NCBI RefSeq assembly: GCF_041929845.1
Contig: NZ_JBHEEH010000001.1
Coordinates: 248,001 to 312,000, forward strand
DNA from: Paenochrobactrum pullorum
Lineage (GTDB): Bacteria; Pseudomonadota; Alphaproteobacteria; Rhizobiales; Rhizobiaceae
Direction: 5' to 3'
Length of the DNA stretch: 64,000 bases
The notes beneath the pieces were generated by a model. It saw only the letters and a list, made by a program, of their open reading frames with translations. It searched no databases and was not told the origin of the DNA. Of the stretch, positions 43,742-52,114 are shown one piece after another; positions within the stretch are counted from its first letter, which is position 1; every line of letters starts with the position of its first letter. The translations under genes and the position numbers were made by a program.

Positions 43742-45442
43742 TTAGTTGGTTTCTGACTTCTTCATTGCTGCAGCAAGAATGTCGCCGAGCGATGCGCCTG
43801 AATCAGATGAACCGTACTGTGCAACTGCTTCTTTTTCTTCAGCGATTTCGAGAGCCTTGATAGAAACCTGCAATTTGCGGCTTTTCTTGTCGAAAGCGAT
43901 GACGCGTGCGTCAAGCTTCTGGCCAACGGAGAAACGCTCTGTGCGCTGTTCGTCACGGTCACGGGACAGATCTGAACGCTTGATGAAGCTTTCCAGATCG
44001 TGGTCAACCAGACGTACTTCCAGACCGTTGTCGGTTACAGCGGTTACTTCACAAGCAACAACTGCGTTTTTGCGCAGGTCGCCGGAAGAAGCTGCTTCAC
44101 CAACGCTATCGCCGGTCAGCTGTTTGATGCCGAGCGAGATACGTTCTTTTTCGACGTCTACATCAAGAACAACTGCCTTCACGACATCGCCCTTGTTGTA
44201 TTCTTCGATAACCTGTTCGCCTGGACGGTTCCAGTCGAGATCGGACAAGTGAACCATACCGTCTACATCGCCATCAAGACCGATGAACAGACCGAATTCG
44301 GTTTTGTTCTTGACTTCACCTTCAACGATGGTGTCCTTCGGATATTTCTGAGCGAAGGTTGTCCATGGGTTGTCGAGGGTCTGCTTGAGGCCGAGCGAGA
44401 TGCGGCGCTTGACCGGATCAACTTCGAGAACGACAACTTCAACTTCCTGTGTTGTGGACAGGATTTTGCCTGGGTGTACGTTCTTCTTGGTCCACGACAT
44501 TTCTGAAACGTGGATCAGGCCTTCAATACCGGCTTCGATTTCAACAAATGCACCGTAGTCGGTGATGTTGGTGACAGTACCGGTGATCTTCTTGCCGATC
44601 GGGTACTTAGCACCGATACCATCCCAAGGATCGCTCTCAAGCTGCTTCATGCCGAGTGAGATACGATGTGTTTCTTGGTTGATGCGGATGATCTGCACCT
44701 TGACGGTCTGGCCGATGGTGAGGATTTCCGATGGATGGTTAACACGGCGCCATGCCATGTCGGTAACGTGCAACAGACCGTCAATGCCGCCCAGATCAAC
44801 GAACGCACCGTAATCGGTGATGTTCTTGACGACGCCTTCAACAACCTGACCTTCTTCAAGGTTCTGAACGATTTCAGAGCGCTGTTCCGCACGTGATTCT
44901 TCAAGAACTGTACGACGTGAAACAACGATGTTGCCACGACGCTTATCCATTTTGAGAATCTCAAACGGCTGCGGGTTGTGCATCAGCGGGGTTACATCGC
45001 GGATAGGACGAATATCAACCTGTGAGCGCGGCAAGAATGCAACTGCGCCGTCCAGATCAACGGTGAAGCCACCCTTAACCTGATTGAAGATAACACCGTC
45101 AACGCGTTCGCCGGCGTTGAACTTCTGTTCAAGCTTGACCCAGCTTTCTTCGCGACGTGCTTTTTCACGTGACAATACAGCTTCGCCGAGAGCGTTTTCG
45201 ATGCGTTCGACGTAAACTTCGACTTCATCGCCCGGCTTCATCGAGCCGTCTTTGCCCTTGGCGCCAAATTCCTTCAGCGGTACCCGGCCTTCGACCTTCA
45301 GACCTGCATCGATGATTGCCATGTCTTTTTCGATGGCAACGATACGGCCTTTGACAACGTAACCTTCTGCAAGGTCATTAGATGCAAAAGATTCGGCCAG
45401 AAGAGCTTCGAAGTCTTCGCGTGTAGGATTCATTTGTGACAT
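43742..45442 (-). CDS. rpsA: 30S ribosomal protein S1
   Basis: A 566-residue RNA-binding protein of the small subunit that recruits mRNA. Six S1 repeats can be followed by their recurring motifs (GAFVDLGGIDGLLHVTDMAW, GAFVEIEAGIEGLIHVSEMSW, GLFIGLDGDVDGMVHLSDLDW) and the alternating RISLG(M/L)K endings. The frame opens eight codons earlier, but AGGAG stands 5 nt before the ATG at 45442 (MSQMNPTREDFEALL). The ~200-bp leader to cmk leaves room for autoregulation. The rpsA-cmk-aroA order is typical of alphaproteobacteria. Confidence 0.96.
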   Translation of the reverse strand: MSQMNPTREDFEALLAESFASNDLAEGYVVKGRIVAIEKDMAIIDAGLKVEGRVPLKEFGAKGKDGSMKPGDEVEVYVERIENALGEAVLSREKARREESWVKLEQKFNAGERVDGVIFNQVKGGFTVDLDGAVAFLPRSQVDIRPIRDVTPLMHNPQPFEILKMDKRRGNIVVSRRTVLEESRAEQRSEIVQNLEEGQVVEGVVKNITDYGAFVDLGGIDGLLHVTDMAWRRVNHPSEILTIGQTVKVQIIRINQETHRISLGMKQLESDPWDGIGAKYPIGKKITGTVTNITDYGAFVEIEAGIEGLIHVSEMSWTKKNVHPGKILSTTQEVEVVVLEVDPVKRRISLGLKQTLDNPWTTFAQKYPKDTIVEGEVKNKTEFGLFIGLDGDVDGMVHLSDLDWNRPGEQVIEEYNKGDVVKAVVLDVDVEKERISLGIKQLTGDSVGEAASSGDLRKNAVVACEVTAVTDNGLEVRLVDHDLESFIKRSDLSRDRDEQRTERFSVGQKLDARVIAFDKKSRKLQVSIKALEIAEEKEAVAQYGSSDSGASLGDILAAAMKKSETN

Positions 45443-45645
45443 ATAAACTCCTGAAGTATCCGTCATATAGTCGGATACAGAGCGCCGGTGGTTCGTGTTT
45501 CAAATTGCTTGGCTCCGGTTCTGTTTCCTGAATAAAATCAAGAGACTATCCGGCGCGGTGAACGCGGAGCAAAGCAGGTTTAGTCCAAGAGTCCCAATCT
45601 TAAAAATAAGATTGGCAGATTCATGATCTGGGCAAACAGATAAAA

Positions 45646-46287
45646 CTATTGATGGGCTAATGCCGCATCTATAAGCTTTTTAGCAGCCAGAAACGCCGCT
45701 TCTATATCCATTTTTGTCGTATCTAGCAAGTGTGCATCGCTTGCCGGGCGTAATGGAGAATCGCTGCGTCCCATGTCGCGCTCGTCCCGAAGCTTCAGAT
45801 CACTCAAGACATCATCATACACGGCTTGGCCGCCTTTGGACAATATTTCTTGATAGCGACGCTCCGCACGTGTTTCAGGCGAGGCGGTGACATAGAGTTT
45901 GACCGGTGCCTCTGGGCAGACAACCGTGCCGATATCGCGGCCGTCCAGCACAGTGCCGGGCAGTGTTTGCGCAAAATTTTGCTGAGCTTTGACAAGTGCG
46001 CGACGCACGGCAGGCATCACCGCAATTTTGGAAGCCGCCTCACCCACATCGTGAGCAGCCAACACGTTACGATCAAGATGGTTGAGGCTGACGGAAAGGG
46101 CGATCGCTTCCGCGACCGACTCATCGTCTAACGGTAAAGCCTGATCCAGCATGGTTTTGGCAACCGCACGATAGGTGAGGCCGGTATCCAGATGATGGAA
46201 GCCGTAATGCTCGGCCAGTCTGCGGGCAAGGGTACCTTTGCCCGAAGCGGCAGGCCCATCAATGGCAATGGTAAAAGCTTTAGTCAT
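45646..46287 (-). CDS. cmk: Cytidylate kinase
   Basis: Phosphorylates CMP and dCMP with ATP; 213 residues. The P-loop is IDGPAASGKGTLARRLAEHYGF; then come LDTGLTYRAVA, the DGRDIGTVVCPEAPVKLYVTASPETRAERR block and RDERDMGRSDSPL. A TTG codon precedes the ATG, but the ATG at 46287 is preferred. It overlaps the aroA coding end by 8 bases, implying translational coupling within aroA-cmk-rpsA. Confidence 0.95.
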   Translation of the reverse strand: MTKAFTIAIDGPAASGKGTLARRLAEHYGFHHLDTGLTYRAVAKTMLDQALPLDDESVAEAIALSVSLNHLDRNVLAAHDVGEAASKIAVMPAVRRALVKAQQNFAQTLPGTVLDGRDIGTVVCPEAPVKLYVTASPETRAERRYQEILSKGGQAVYDDVLSDLKLRDERDMGRSDSPLRPASDAHLLDTTKMDIEAAFLAAKKLIDAALAHQ

Positions 46288-47620
46288 CAAACTGAGCCCC
46301 TAAACCACGCATCATTTCAAAAAACTCAGGGAAGGATGTGGCAATCATATTGCCGTCATCAACAGTGACCGGTTTTTCTGCCGCCATACCCATCACGAGG
46401 AAGCTCATTGCAATGCGGTGATCAAGGTGGGTGGCGACAGTACCGCCGCCAATGCCTTTGCCACCTGGACGCCCGCGCACAGTCAGTGACATTTCACCTT
46501 CGGTGCAATCCACGCCATTGGCTTCAAGCCCACGGGCAACGGCGGCAAGGCGATCTGATTCTTTGACACGCAATTCATCCAGACCATCCATGATGGTTTC
46601 GCCTTCAGCAAAACTGGCAGCAATCGCCAGCACCGGATATTCGTCGATCATTGAAGGTGCGCGTTCCGGCGGAACGATGACGCCTTTCAGCTCAGACGAG
46701 CGCACCCGCAAATCAGCCACATCTTCACCTCCGGCAAGGCGTGCATTGAGAATTTCAATGTCGGCACCCATTTCCTGCAAGGTGGTGATGAGACCGGTAC
46801 GGGTCGGGTTCATCAACACATTGCGGATGGTGATGTCGGAGCCTTCCGTGAGGAGCGCCGCCACCAGCGGAAATGCGGTCGAGGATGGATCACCCGGTAC
46901 ATCAATGGTTTGGCCGGTCAGTTTGCCTTGGCCAACAATGTGGATGTGACGCACACCATCACTATCGGTTTCAACGCTCAAATCCGCGCCAAAACCTTGC
47001 AGCATTTTTTCTGTGTGATCGCGGGTCATCACTGGTTCAATGACGGTGGTGATACCCGGTGTATTCAGACCTGCCAGCAGTACGGCTGATTTTACCTGCG
47101 CCGAGGCCATCGGCACGCGGTAGCGAATCGGTGCTGCAACTTTTGGCCCGCGCAGGGTCAAAGGCATACGGTCGCCGCTAGCCGCCTCTACCTGCACGCC
47201 CATCAGGCGCAGAGGTTCAAGCACACGCGCCATTGGGCGCGAGGTCAGGGATGCGTCACCGGTAAAGGTGGTTTTCATATCATAAACACCAACCAGCCCC
47301 ATGGTGAGGCGGGCACCCGTGCCGGCATTGCCGAAATCAAACGGTGCTACTGGTTCAAGCAGACAGCCATTGCCGGTACCATTGATGATCCACTCATTGC
47401 CTTCTTTGCGGATTTGGGCACCCATGGCCTGCATGGCGCGGCCGGTATTGATGATATCTTCACCTTCCAAAAGGCCGGTGATGCGGGTTTCGCCGGAGGC
47501 GAGACCGCCAAACATGAAGGATCTGTGGGAGATAGATTTGTCACCCGGAATGCGGATATCGCCTTTAAGCGCCGTCGAGCGGCGGGCGGTTGCAGGTTTC
47601 GGGGAAGCAGAATGGGACAT
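46280..47620 (-). CDS. aroA: 3-phosphoshikimate 1-carboxyvinyltransferase (EPSP synthase, class II)
   Basis: The sixth enzyme of the shikimate pathway, 446 residues, transferring enolpyruvyl from PEP to shikimate-3-phosphate. The sequence is of the class II (Agrobacterium CP4) type: it opens GDKSISHRSFMFGGLASGETRITGLLEGEDI and has RPMARVLEPL, NPTRTGLITTLQEMGADIE and THLDHRIAMSFLVMG. At the position of CP4 Ala100, whose side chain confers glyphosate insensitivity, this enzyme has Gly (FGNAGTGARL). First gene of aroA-cmk-rpsA. Confidence 0.95.
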   Translation of the reverse strand: MSHSASPKPATARRSTALKGDIRIPGDKSISHRSFMFGGLASGETRITGLLEGEDIINTGRAMQAMGAQIRKEGNEWIINGTGNGCLLEPVAPFDFGNAGTGARLTMGLVGVYDMKTTFTGDASLTSRPMARVLEPLRLMGVQVEAASGDRMPLTLRGPKVAAPIRYRVPMASAQVKSAVLLAGLNTPGITTVIEPVMTRDHTEKMLQGFGADLSVETDSDGVRHIHIVGQGKLTGQTIDVPGDPSSTAFPLVAALLTEGSDITIRNVLMNPTRTGLITTLQEMGADIEILNARLAGGEDVADLRVRSSELKGVIVPPERAPSMIDEYPVLAIAASFAEGETIMDGLDELRVKESDRLAAVARGLEANGVDCTEGEMSLTVRGRPGGKGIGGGTVATHLDHRIAMSFLVMGMAAEKPVTVDDGNMIATSFPEFFEMMRGLGAQFDD

Positions 47621-47951
47621 GTTCGTTTGTTCGCTTGTCGCATTAATGGGTCGTGTCTGACGACCAGGATTGATAAAAGCGCTGCTTTCCTAGCACAGCT
47701 TGCCCACGCGGTCATCCTGCAAAACAAAAACCGGTGGCTAAAAGACCCTTGGCCGAAATGAGAGGGAGGAAAAACACGGTAAAAATATGTAGAACATGCG
47801 ATGAAGATGAGGCAATATCGTCTTTGTCTTTGACAAAGGTGTACAATTACGTTTATGCACCGGAAAAACACCGTGAAAGGCGTGTCCTGATGCTTGGCTT
47901 CGTGAGGTGCCTGCGCGGACTGCTGTAGCCAGTAAAATGACGAGGCTTGAC
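47621..47951. other. Intergenic region between aroA and the FYDLN-type gene
   Basis: A divergent intergenic stretch of 331 bp that must contain both promoters. No ORF, RNA or repeat is recognisable. The frame reading through its right end upstream of 47952 lacks a ribosome-binding site. Confidence 0.4.
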
Positions 47952-48326
47952 GTGGCAAAACCTGAACTTGGTACTAAACGTATTGATCCGGAAACGGGTC
48001 GTAAATTTTATGATCTCAATCGCGATCCGATTGTTTCTCCTTATACAGGACAATCTTATCCGCGTTCTTACTTCGAAACTTCGGTTGATAGCCGTGAAGA
48101 AGAAGAGGAAGAAGCAGAAGGTGTTGATGTTGCCGTTGACGCACCTGAATTCATCTCGCTCGAAGATGCGGATGGCGATGTAAAAGACGATGATCTTCCT
48201 GATCTGGATGATGATGTCGAGCTGGATGATGACGGCGACGACACATTCCTGGAAGAAGAAGATGACGAAGATGACATGACCGGCCTTATCGGCGGTGGCG
48301 TCAGCGACGACGACGACGAGGCCTGA
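47952..48326 (+). CDS. TIGR02300 family protein (FYDLN acidic protein)
   Basis: A 124-residue protein of unknown function found mainly in Alphaproteobacteria. The conserved N-terminal part reads AKPELGTKRIDPETGRKFYDLNRDPIVSPYTGQSYP; the rest is very rich in Asp and Glu and probably disordered. The start is GTG at 47952 with GAGG 6 nt upstream; an ATG at 47937 has no ribosome-binding site and homologues begin with MAKPELG. The gene is followed by a CCGGCGGGT/ACCCGCCGG hairpin (48348-48379) without a strong T-run. Its place between aroA and tRNA-Ala is conserved in Rhizobiales. Confidence 0.88.
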   Translation: MAKPELGTKRIDPETGRKFYDLNRDPIVSPYTGQSYPRSYFETSVDSREEEEEEAEGVDVAVDAPEFISLEDADGDVKDDDLPDLDDDVELDDDGDDTFLEEEDDEDDMTGLIGGGVSDDDDEA

Positions 48327-48546
48327 TTTCGTCTTGGAGTTAAGAAACCGGCGGGTGTCGAATAACGAATACCCGCCGGAATTCAAAAAGCTATGTACAA
48401 AAGTGCAAAGCTTTTGCAAGAGTTGAAAAATACCTCTTGATCTTCTTTGCGGCTCGTTTTAAGTAGCCGCCATAGCAAGTTTAAAACTTGCGAATCTTTA
48501 AGATGAACACCCGGTTCATCCCGCTTTAAAAGCAGTAAAGATTGAT

Positions 48547-48622
<76 letters not shown>

Positions 48623-48686
48623 TTCACTATGTGAAGTGTGTTTATCTTTAAAAATCAATAAGTTAGTAATGTCGAAATGTTGGCCG

Positions 48687-48717
48687 CGTACCACGCTACG
48701 TACCCCATTTACGTACC
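48687..48717 (+). promoter_or_regulatory. Left integrase arm-site array (three CGTACC)
   Basis: CGTACC occurs at 48687, 48699 and 48712, with start-to-start spacing of 12 and 13 bp. The whole block is near-identical to the one at 55882-55912 and lies 64 bp inside the left att core. Confidence 0.75.
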
Positions 48718-48895
48718 ACGCTTTTAGTTGTGCTTGTTCTAAATCTCATTATTTGATTCGTCTGATTCGCTAAGGGAGCCTCTCGGCAGGCTCATGGCCT
48801 TCATGCTGTTTACTCAATGGTGTGTCTTTAGGTTCCCATGCGCCTGCTTAGTGGCTTCTCGCCATGTCGTTAACTCACATGCAGGATAAGTAATC

Positions 48896-49141
48896 ATGAA
48901 CGCTTTTTTCTCCTCCACTAATCAAGCTGTTTACAACTTAGTCATGGATGCTCGTGACAGCCTCAGTAATGTGTTTAGCCTCCAGCATCGCGGTTTCTGG
49001 TTCCGTTTGCCATTGACAAAGCTTAGCTTCTGGGTTGAGTGGAGGGATTGCAATGTTGGTTACGGTTGGCAGAAACATGACACTCCAGACTTAGAGATGT
49101 TCGCTGGTCGTTTGAATTGTATCATTTCAATTGAAAGATGA
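48896..49141 (+). CDS. Hypothetical protein of the integrative element
   Basis: An 81-residue ORF that I do not recognise. It starts MNAFFSSTNQAVYNLVMDARDSLSN and is unusually rich in aromatic residues (GFWFRLPLTKLSFWVEW, NVGYGW). AGGA lies 9 nt before the ATG, a plausible ribosome-binding site. It is the first ORF inside the left end of the element. The composition looks protein-like, but no domain or neighbour gives a function. Confidence 0.5.
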   Translation: MNAFFSSTNQAVYNLVMDARDSLSNVFSLQHRGFWFRLPLTKLSFWVEWRDCNVGYGWQKHDTPDLEMFAGRLNCIISIER

Positions 49142-49199
49142 TTGACTGAAAAGTTCAAAGAGGGGGGCGTTGGGCGTTAATACCAGCGTCCCCTTAAGC

Positions 49200-49343
49200 A
49201 TGCTTAGTAGTGTGCTCAATTTTGAGCATACCCCCTATATCGACCAGCAGAACGGAAGATTTGCAGCACCCCATGCATACTTTTATGCAGGGGGGATAAG
49301 CACTCAAACGCAGGTGATCAGTCACACATTTGTTTTGATATGA
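49200..49343 (+). pseudogene. Possible Rha-type remnant 1
   Basis: A 47-codon frame (MLSSVLNFEHTPYIDQQNGRF...) whose VLNFE-x(5)-D segment resembles the LNFELVAYKDAKG stretch inside the intact Rha domain of the gene at 49672. The reading ends by overlapping the next frame (ATGA). There is no ribosome-binding site. It is probably a decayed fragment; the similarity is short. Confidence 0.3.
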
Positions 49344-49549
49344 CTCGTGATGTGGCTGAGCATTTTGGTAAGCGCCACGATAATATCTTAAATGATATAG
49401 GCCGCTTGCTCCTAGAAATTCAGGAACAAGGGTGGTTCATCGAAACGGAACCGTCCATTGCATCCAATTTTGGATTGTTTGAGATTGGTGTCCTCATTAG
49501 TGCGACACTCGAAGCAGAATTGAATTTTCAATTATGCCCTCAGTTTTGA
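49340..49549 (+). pseudogene. Truncated Rha-family regulatory protein (N-terminal fragment)
   Basis: A 69-residue frame beginning MTRDVAEHFGKRHDNILNDIGRLLLEI, a clear match to the Rha signature also present downstream as SRDVADFFGKRHYNVLRDIDNL. After about 30 residues the similarity is lost and the frame ends, so only the first half of the domain survives. Rha proteins are phage-type regulators that often occur in repeated, recombining arrays. Confidence 0.55.
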
Positions 49550-49671
49550 AGGTATCTATGTTTGAGGCTATTATCATCCAAGATAAATATGACCGAAACC
49601 TTACAGGACGCAATTTTGCGTTATGCTCATATAAGGCTTTATGAGAGGGTGGCTTTTATCGCGCCCTTGAT

Positions 49672-50241
49672 ATGAGCCGAGACAGCTTCACTGAGCTCAA
49701 TTTTGAGCCCAATGGATATTTAGATAGCACAGGCTACACATCAATCGTTCCATTGGTCACGGTTAAAGATGGCAAGGTGTTTGCCAATAGCCGTGATGTG
49801 GCTGACTTTTTTGGTAAGCGCCATTATAATGTTCTGCGTGATATTGATAACCTTGATTGCAGCGAAAATTTTAACGCACTCAATTTTGAGTTGGTTGCTT
49901 ATAAGGATGCCAAGGGCGAGGTTCGCCGTTCCTTTGATATGACTAAGGACGGTTTTGCTTTCCTAGTCATGGGCTTCACTGGTGCAGAAGCGGGGCGTTT
50001 TAAAGAATCCTACATCGCAGCCTTTAACGAGATGGAGGCCAAGCTAAAGGTTTCCACTCCTGCACTCCCTAACTTCGCTGACCCCGCAGCCGCAGCAATC
50101 GCATGGGCTGAGGAGTACCGCGCTAAGGAAGCAGCTAAGCGTGAAGTGGAGAAGCTCAAGCCACTAGCTATGGTTGGCTCCCGTGCAGTTGCACATAACC
50201 ACAGTCGCCAATTTGGGGGAATGCTCCTACAAATTAAATAA
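49672..50241 (+). CDS. Rha-family phage-type regulatory protein, C-terminally short
   Basis: A 189-residue protein with an intact Rha domain: LVTVKDGKVFANSRDVADFFGKRHYNVLRDIDNL, then LNFELVAYKDAKGEVRRSFDMTKDGFAFLVMGFTGAEAGRFKESYIAAFNEME. A helical linker follows (AWAEEYRAKEAAKREVEKLKPLA). Relatives often continue with a DNA-binding domain of about 100 residues, which is missing, so the gene may be truncated. The first ~25 residues repeat an internal motif (FTELNFEPNGYLDSTG) and may derive from a neighbouring fragment; the functional start could lie further in. No good ribosome-binding site is seen. Confidence 0.7.
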   Translation: MSRDSFTELNFEPNGYLDSTGYTSIVPLVTVKDGKVFANSRDVADFFGKRHYNVLRDIDNLDCSENFNALNFELVAYKDAKGEVRRSFDMTKDGFAFLVMGFTGAEAGRFKESYIAAFNEMEAKLKVSTPALPNFADPAAAAIAWAEEYRAKEAAKREVEKLKPLAMVGSRAVAHNHSRQFGGMLLQIK

Positions 50242-50773
50242 ACTTCCTACCTCTTTGGTGCCCTATATGTAGTATCGATTTTTAGTTTTGGCATACTAAA
50301 TATGGTGTGTTAATTACCCCTCACAATAGGAGAGACCCCCTCTATCCCCCCCTAGGTTTGTATATAGATATATATCTTAAGGTTATTCTTATGCTTACCT
50401 AATGATAGCTTCATGCTAGCCTAAGGAGGTAGGAGGGGAGACTTAGGAGATAATTATAATAATCATCCTCCTTTAATATCTTACCTTATGACCCTCTATG
50501 TTCAGTTCATCCCTTTAGCTTGCCTATAGCTAATTCTAAGGGGAGGCTTAGGGTTATGTGGTCATAATGATAAATATCCTATGCCCGTCCTTAACAAGGC
50601 TGATGGGAACCATAAGACCCTAGATCATCCTGACACAATCTAAATCATCATTCTGTCAGTGAGTGAAACACTCCGACCCATCATATTCTAAATATGGTCA
50701 TAGCTTAGCTTCTAAGCCTTTGGTCGGGATTTTTGTCAAACAATCATCACCAACCATTATCAGGAAAATTAGA
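50242..50773. other. AT-rich non-coding stretch inside the element
   Basis: A stretch of 532 bp without a convincing gene: AT-rich tracts (for example around 50360-50380 and 50450-50465) alternating with purine-rich blocks such as AAGGAGGTAGGAGGGGAG. Several CTTAGG/CCTAAG-like hexamers recur. It may be a decayed coding region or a regulatory/origin-like tract; nothing firmer can be said. Confidence 0.4.
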
Positions 50774-51058
50774 ATGCTAACTATTCACCTGTTGTCTCAG
50801 GGGAGAATGCACACGGCTGTGTGTAATGAACATGCATATGCTCACCCTAAGAAAGACCCTATTCCCCCATTGTGTCGCAAGCTGATTGGCCTAGGCTATC
50901 CCGAAGATACGCTTGTGGAAGTTCGTAGGGGTACAGTGCCAGTCTTTAAGACCAGATCACTAAGTGCATGGGCTGAGTTTGATATTGTTGATAGTGATGA
51001 TCTTGGTCTTAGGAAAAGACGCTATCAGGAGTATCCGAAGGATGGCTTTGCTGTCTGA
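50774..51058 (+). CDS. Hypothetical protein of the integrative element
   Basis: An unrecognised soluble-looking protein of 94 residues. The frame is open to 50663, but AGGA 8 nt before the ATG at 50774 supports MLTIHLLSQGRMHTAVCNEH. The sequence contains PPLCRKLIGLGYPEDTLVEVRRG and a polar Arg/Lys-rich C terminus. No domain is known to me. A long imperfect hairpin (51093-51183) follows the stop. Confidence 0.55.
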   Translation: MLTIHLLSQGRMHTAVCNEHAYAHPKKDPIPPLCRKLIGLGYPEDTLVEVRRGTVPVFKTRSLSAWAEFDIVDSDDLGLRKRRYQEYPKDGFAV

Positions 51059-51092
51059 TAAGACGGTATATGAATTATGTAGCTCTGTTTCT

Positions 51093-51183
51093 TGTAGCGG
51101 TAGGCCGTGGAGCGGCTTTAAGCGTCTCTTAGGTAGTTTGTACCGTTTCGCCTTAAGAACGCTCTAGGCGGCCTGACGCTACA
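51093..51183 (+). other. Long imperfect hairpin downstream of the 94-residue ORF
   Basis: Nested complementary blocks: TGTAGCG (51093-51099)/CGCTACA (51177-51183), AGGCCG (51102-51107)/CGGCCT (51169-51174), AGCGT (51121-51125)/ACGCT (51159-51163) and TCTTA (51127-51131)/TAAGA (51154-51158). They form one hairpin of about 91 nt. There is no T-run, so it is not an ordinary terminator. It could be a structured RNA or a recombination-related site. Confidence 0.5.
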
Positions 51184-51486
51184 GTGAATAATCATAATCC
51201 CTGCTATCGATGTCTGATCATTCAGTCAGTTCACTAACCGGATTGTTTTTTAGAAAAAATGTCAGGCGGTAATCGGATATGTGGAATTATCGCTTTTCCC
51301 CCCGTGGCACTTAAGAGTGGCAAAGAGTGGGAGGAAAGCTATTTAAAATATGTCACTACATTTACACAGTGGGGATGTCTTACCCTATGCGGTCTTATCT
51401 TTAATCAAGCTAAACGTGAACTTACGACCTGCAATATTGTTCAGGTCGATATATGCAACTCACATAGCCCCTCCGAAGAAGTATCA
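51184..51486. other. Stretch without a convincing gene
   Basis: About 300 bp between the long hairpin and the membrane-protein gene. An 81-codon plus-strand frame at 51259-51504 overlaps the minus-strand membrane-protein gene and has no protein-like features. Confidence 0.35.
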
Positions 51487-51912
51487 TTACTCTATCGACC
51501 ATAGTCCAATTCCGAGACCTACAGCACATGCGATACCGCCGATTGTGTCCAGTGTGAAACCGACTGCACTGAGGCTGAAAATAAGCAAAAGCAAAAGGAT
51601 TGCGCCCCAGAATGCCATAGTTGCTAGTCGAATAGCTTCTAGGTTGCTTTGAGGGAAGAAATAACGTGAAACCCATATAGCAATGCCACCAACGACCGCC
51701 CCCCTTAAAAGCTCCGGTATTATAGTAAGTGCTAACACATCAGTATAGGGAAGCCATGAGCCTCCACTGATAAAAAACTTAAGGAAAAAAGCGTAAACGA
51801 TAGTGATGGCCGCAGCAGGTAGTAGTGCCGGAATAACAATGAATATCGCTAATAGTACTGCGAATGCTGTTTTCCTTGTTTCTGCTGTAGTGGCTTGATC
51901 TAAATATGCCAT
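51487..51912 (-). CDS. Small polytopic membrane protein, unknown function
   Basis: A 141-residue hydrophobic protein with about four predicted membrane segments: roughly residues 15-45 (FAVLLAIFIVIPALLPAAAITIVYAFFL), 70-85 (LLRGAVVGGIAIWV), 98-117 (MAFWGAILLLLLIFSLSAV) and 120-138 (LDTIGGIACAVGLGIGLWS). A strong GGGGGA stands 7 nt upstream of the ATG. I recognise no family. As accessory cargo of a mobile element it could be an immunity, exclusion or abortive-infection type protein, but the sequence does not show this. Confidence 0.65.
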   Translation of the reverse strand: MAYLDQATTAETRKTAFAVLLAIFIVIPALLPAAAITIVYAFFLKFFISGGSWLPYTDVLALTIIPELLRGAVVGGIAIWVSRYFFPQSNLEAIRLATMAFWGAILLLLLIFSLSAVGFTLDTIGGIACAVGLGIGLWSIE

Positions 51913-51994
51913 TTAAAAATCCCCCATAAGCAGTACAAAGCTAATCAAGCAACTAATGAGTGTCAATGTGATATGAAGTATGAGTGTGTCCGAT

Positions 51995-52103
51995 AGGGTA
52001 TACCTTAGCGGTCATATGTAATGTGTATTTATTTTTGTCCGTTAGGGTTGACTGTTTGTTTTCGTACACATATTCATTCGGACATATGTCTAACGTACAC
52101 CCT
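51995..52103. promoter_or_regulatory. res-like inverted repeat upstream of the serine recombinase
   Basis: AGGGTATACCTTAGCGGTCATATG (51995-52018 on plus) matches, with a 2-3 base indel and two changes, the reverse complement of 52083-52103 (AGGGTGTACGTTAGACATATG). A third related block, GTCCGTTAGGGTTGAC, lies between them. The 52115 start codon is 11 bp away. This resembles resolvase crossover/accessory subsites and overlaps the gene's promoter. Confidence 0.6.
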
Positions 52104-52114
52104 AAGAGGATATT

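Noticed and set aside
51259..51504. 81-codon plus-strand frame in the integrative element
   Set aside because: Overlaps the well-supported minus-strand membrane-protein gene and has no protein-like pattern or Shine-Dalgarno sequence.
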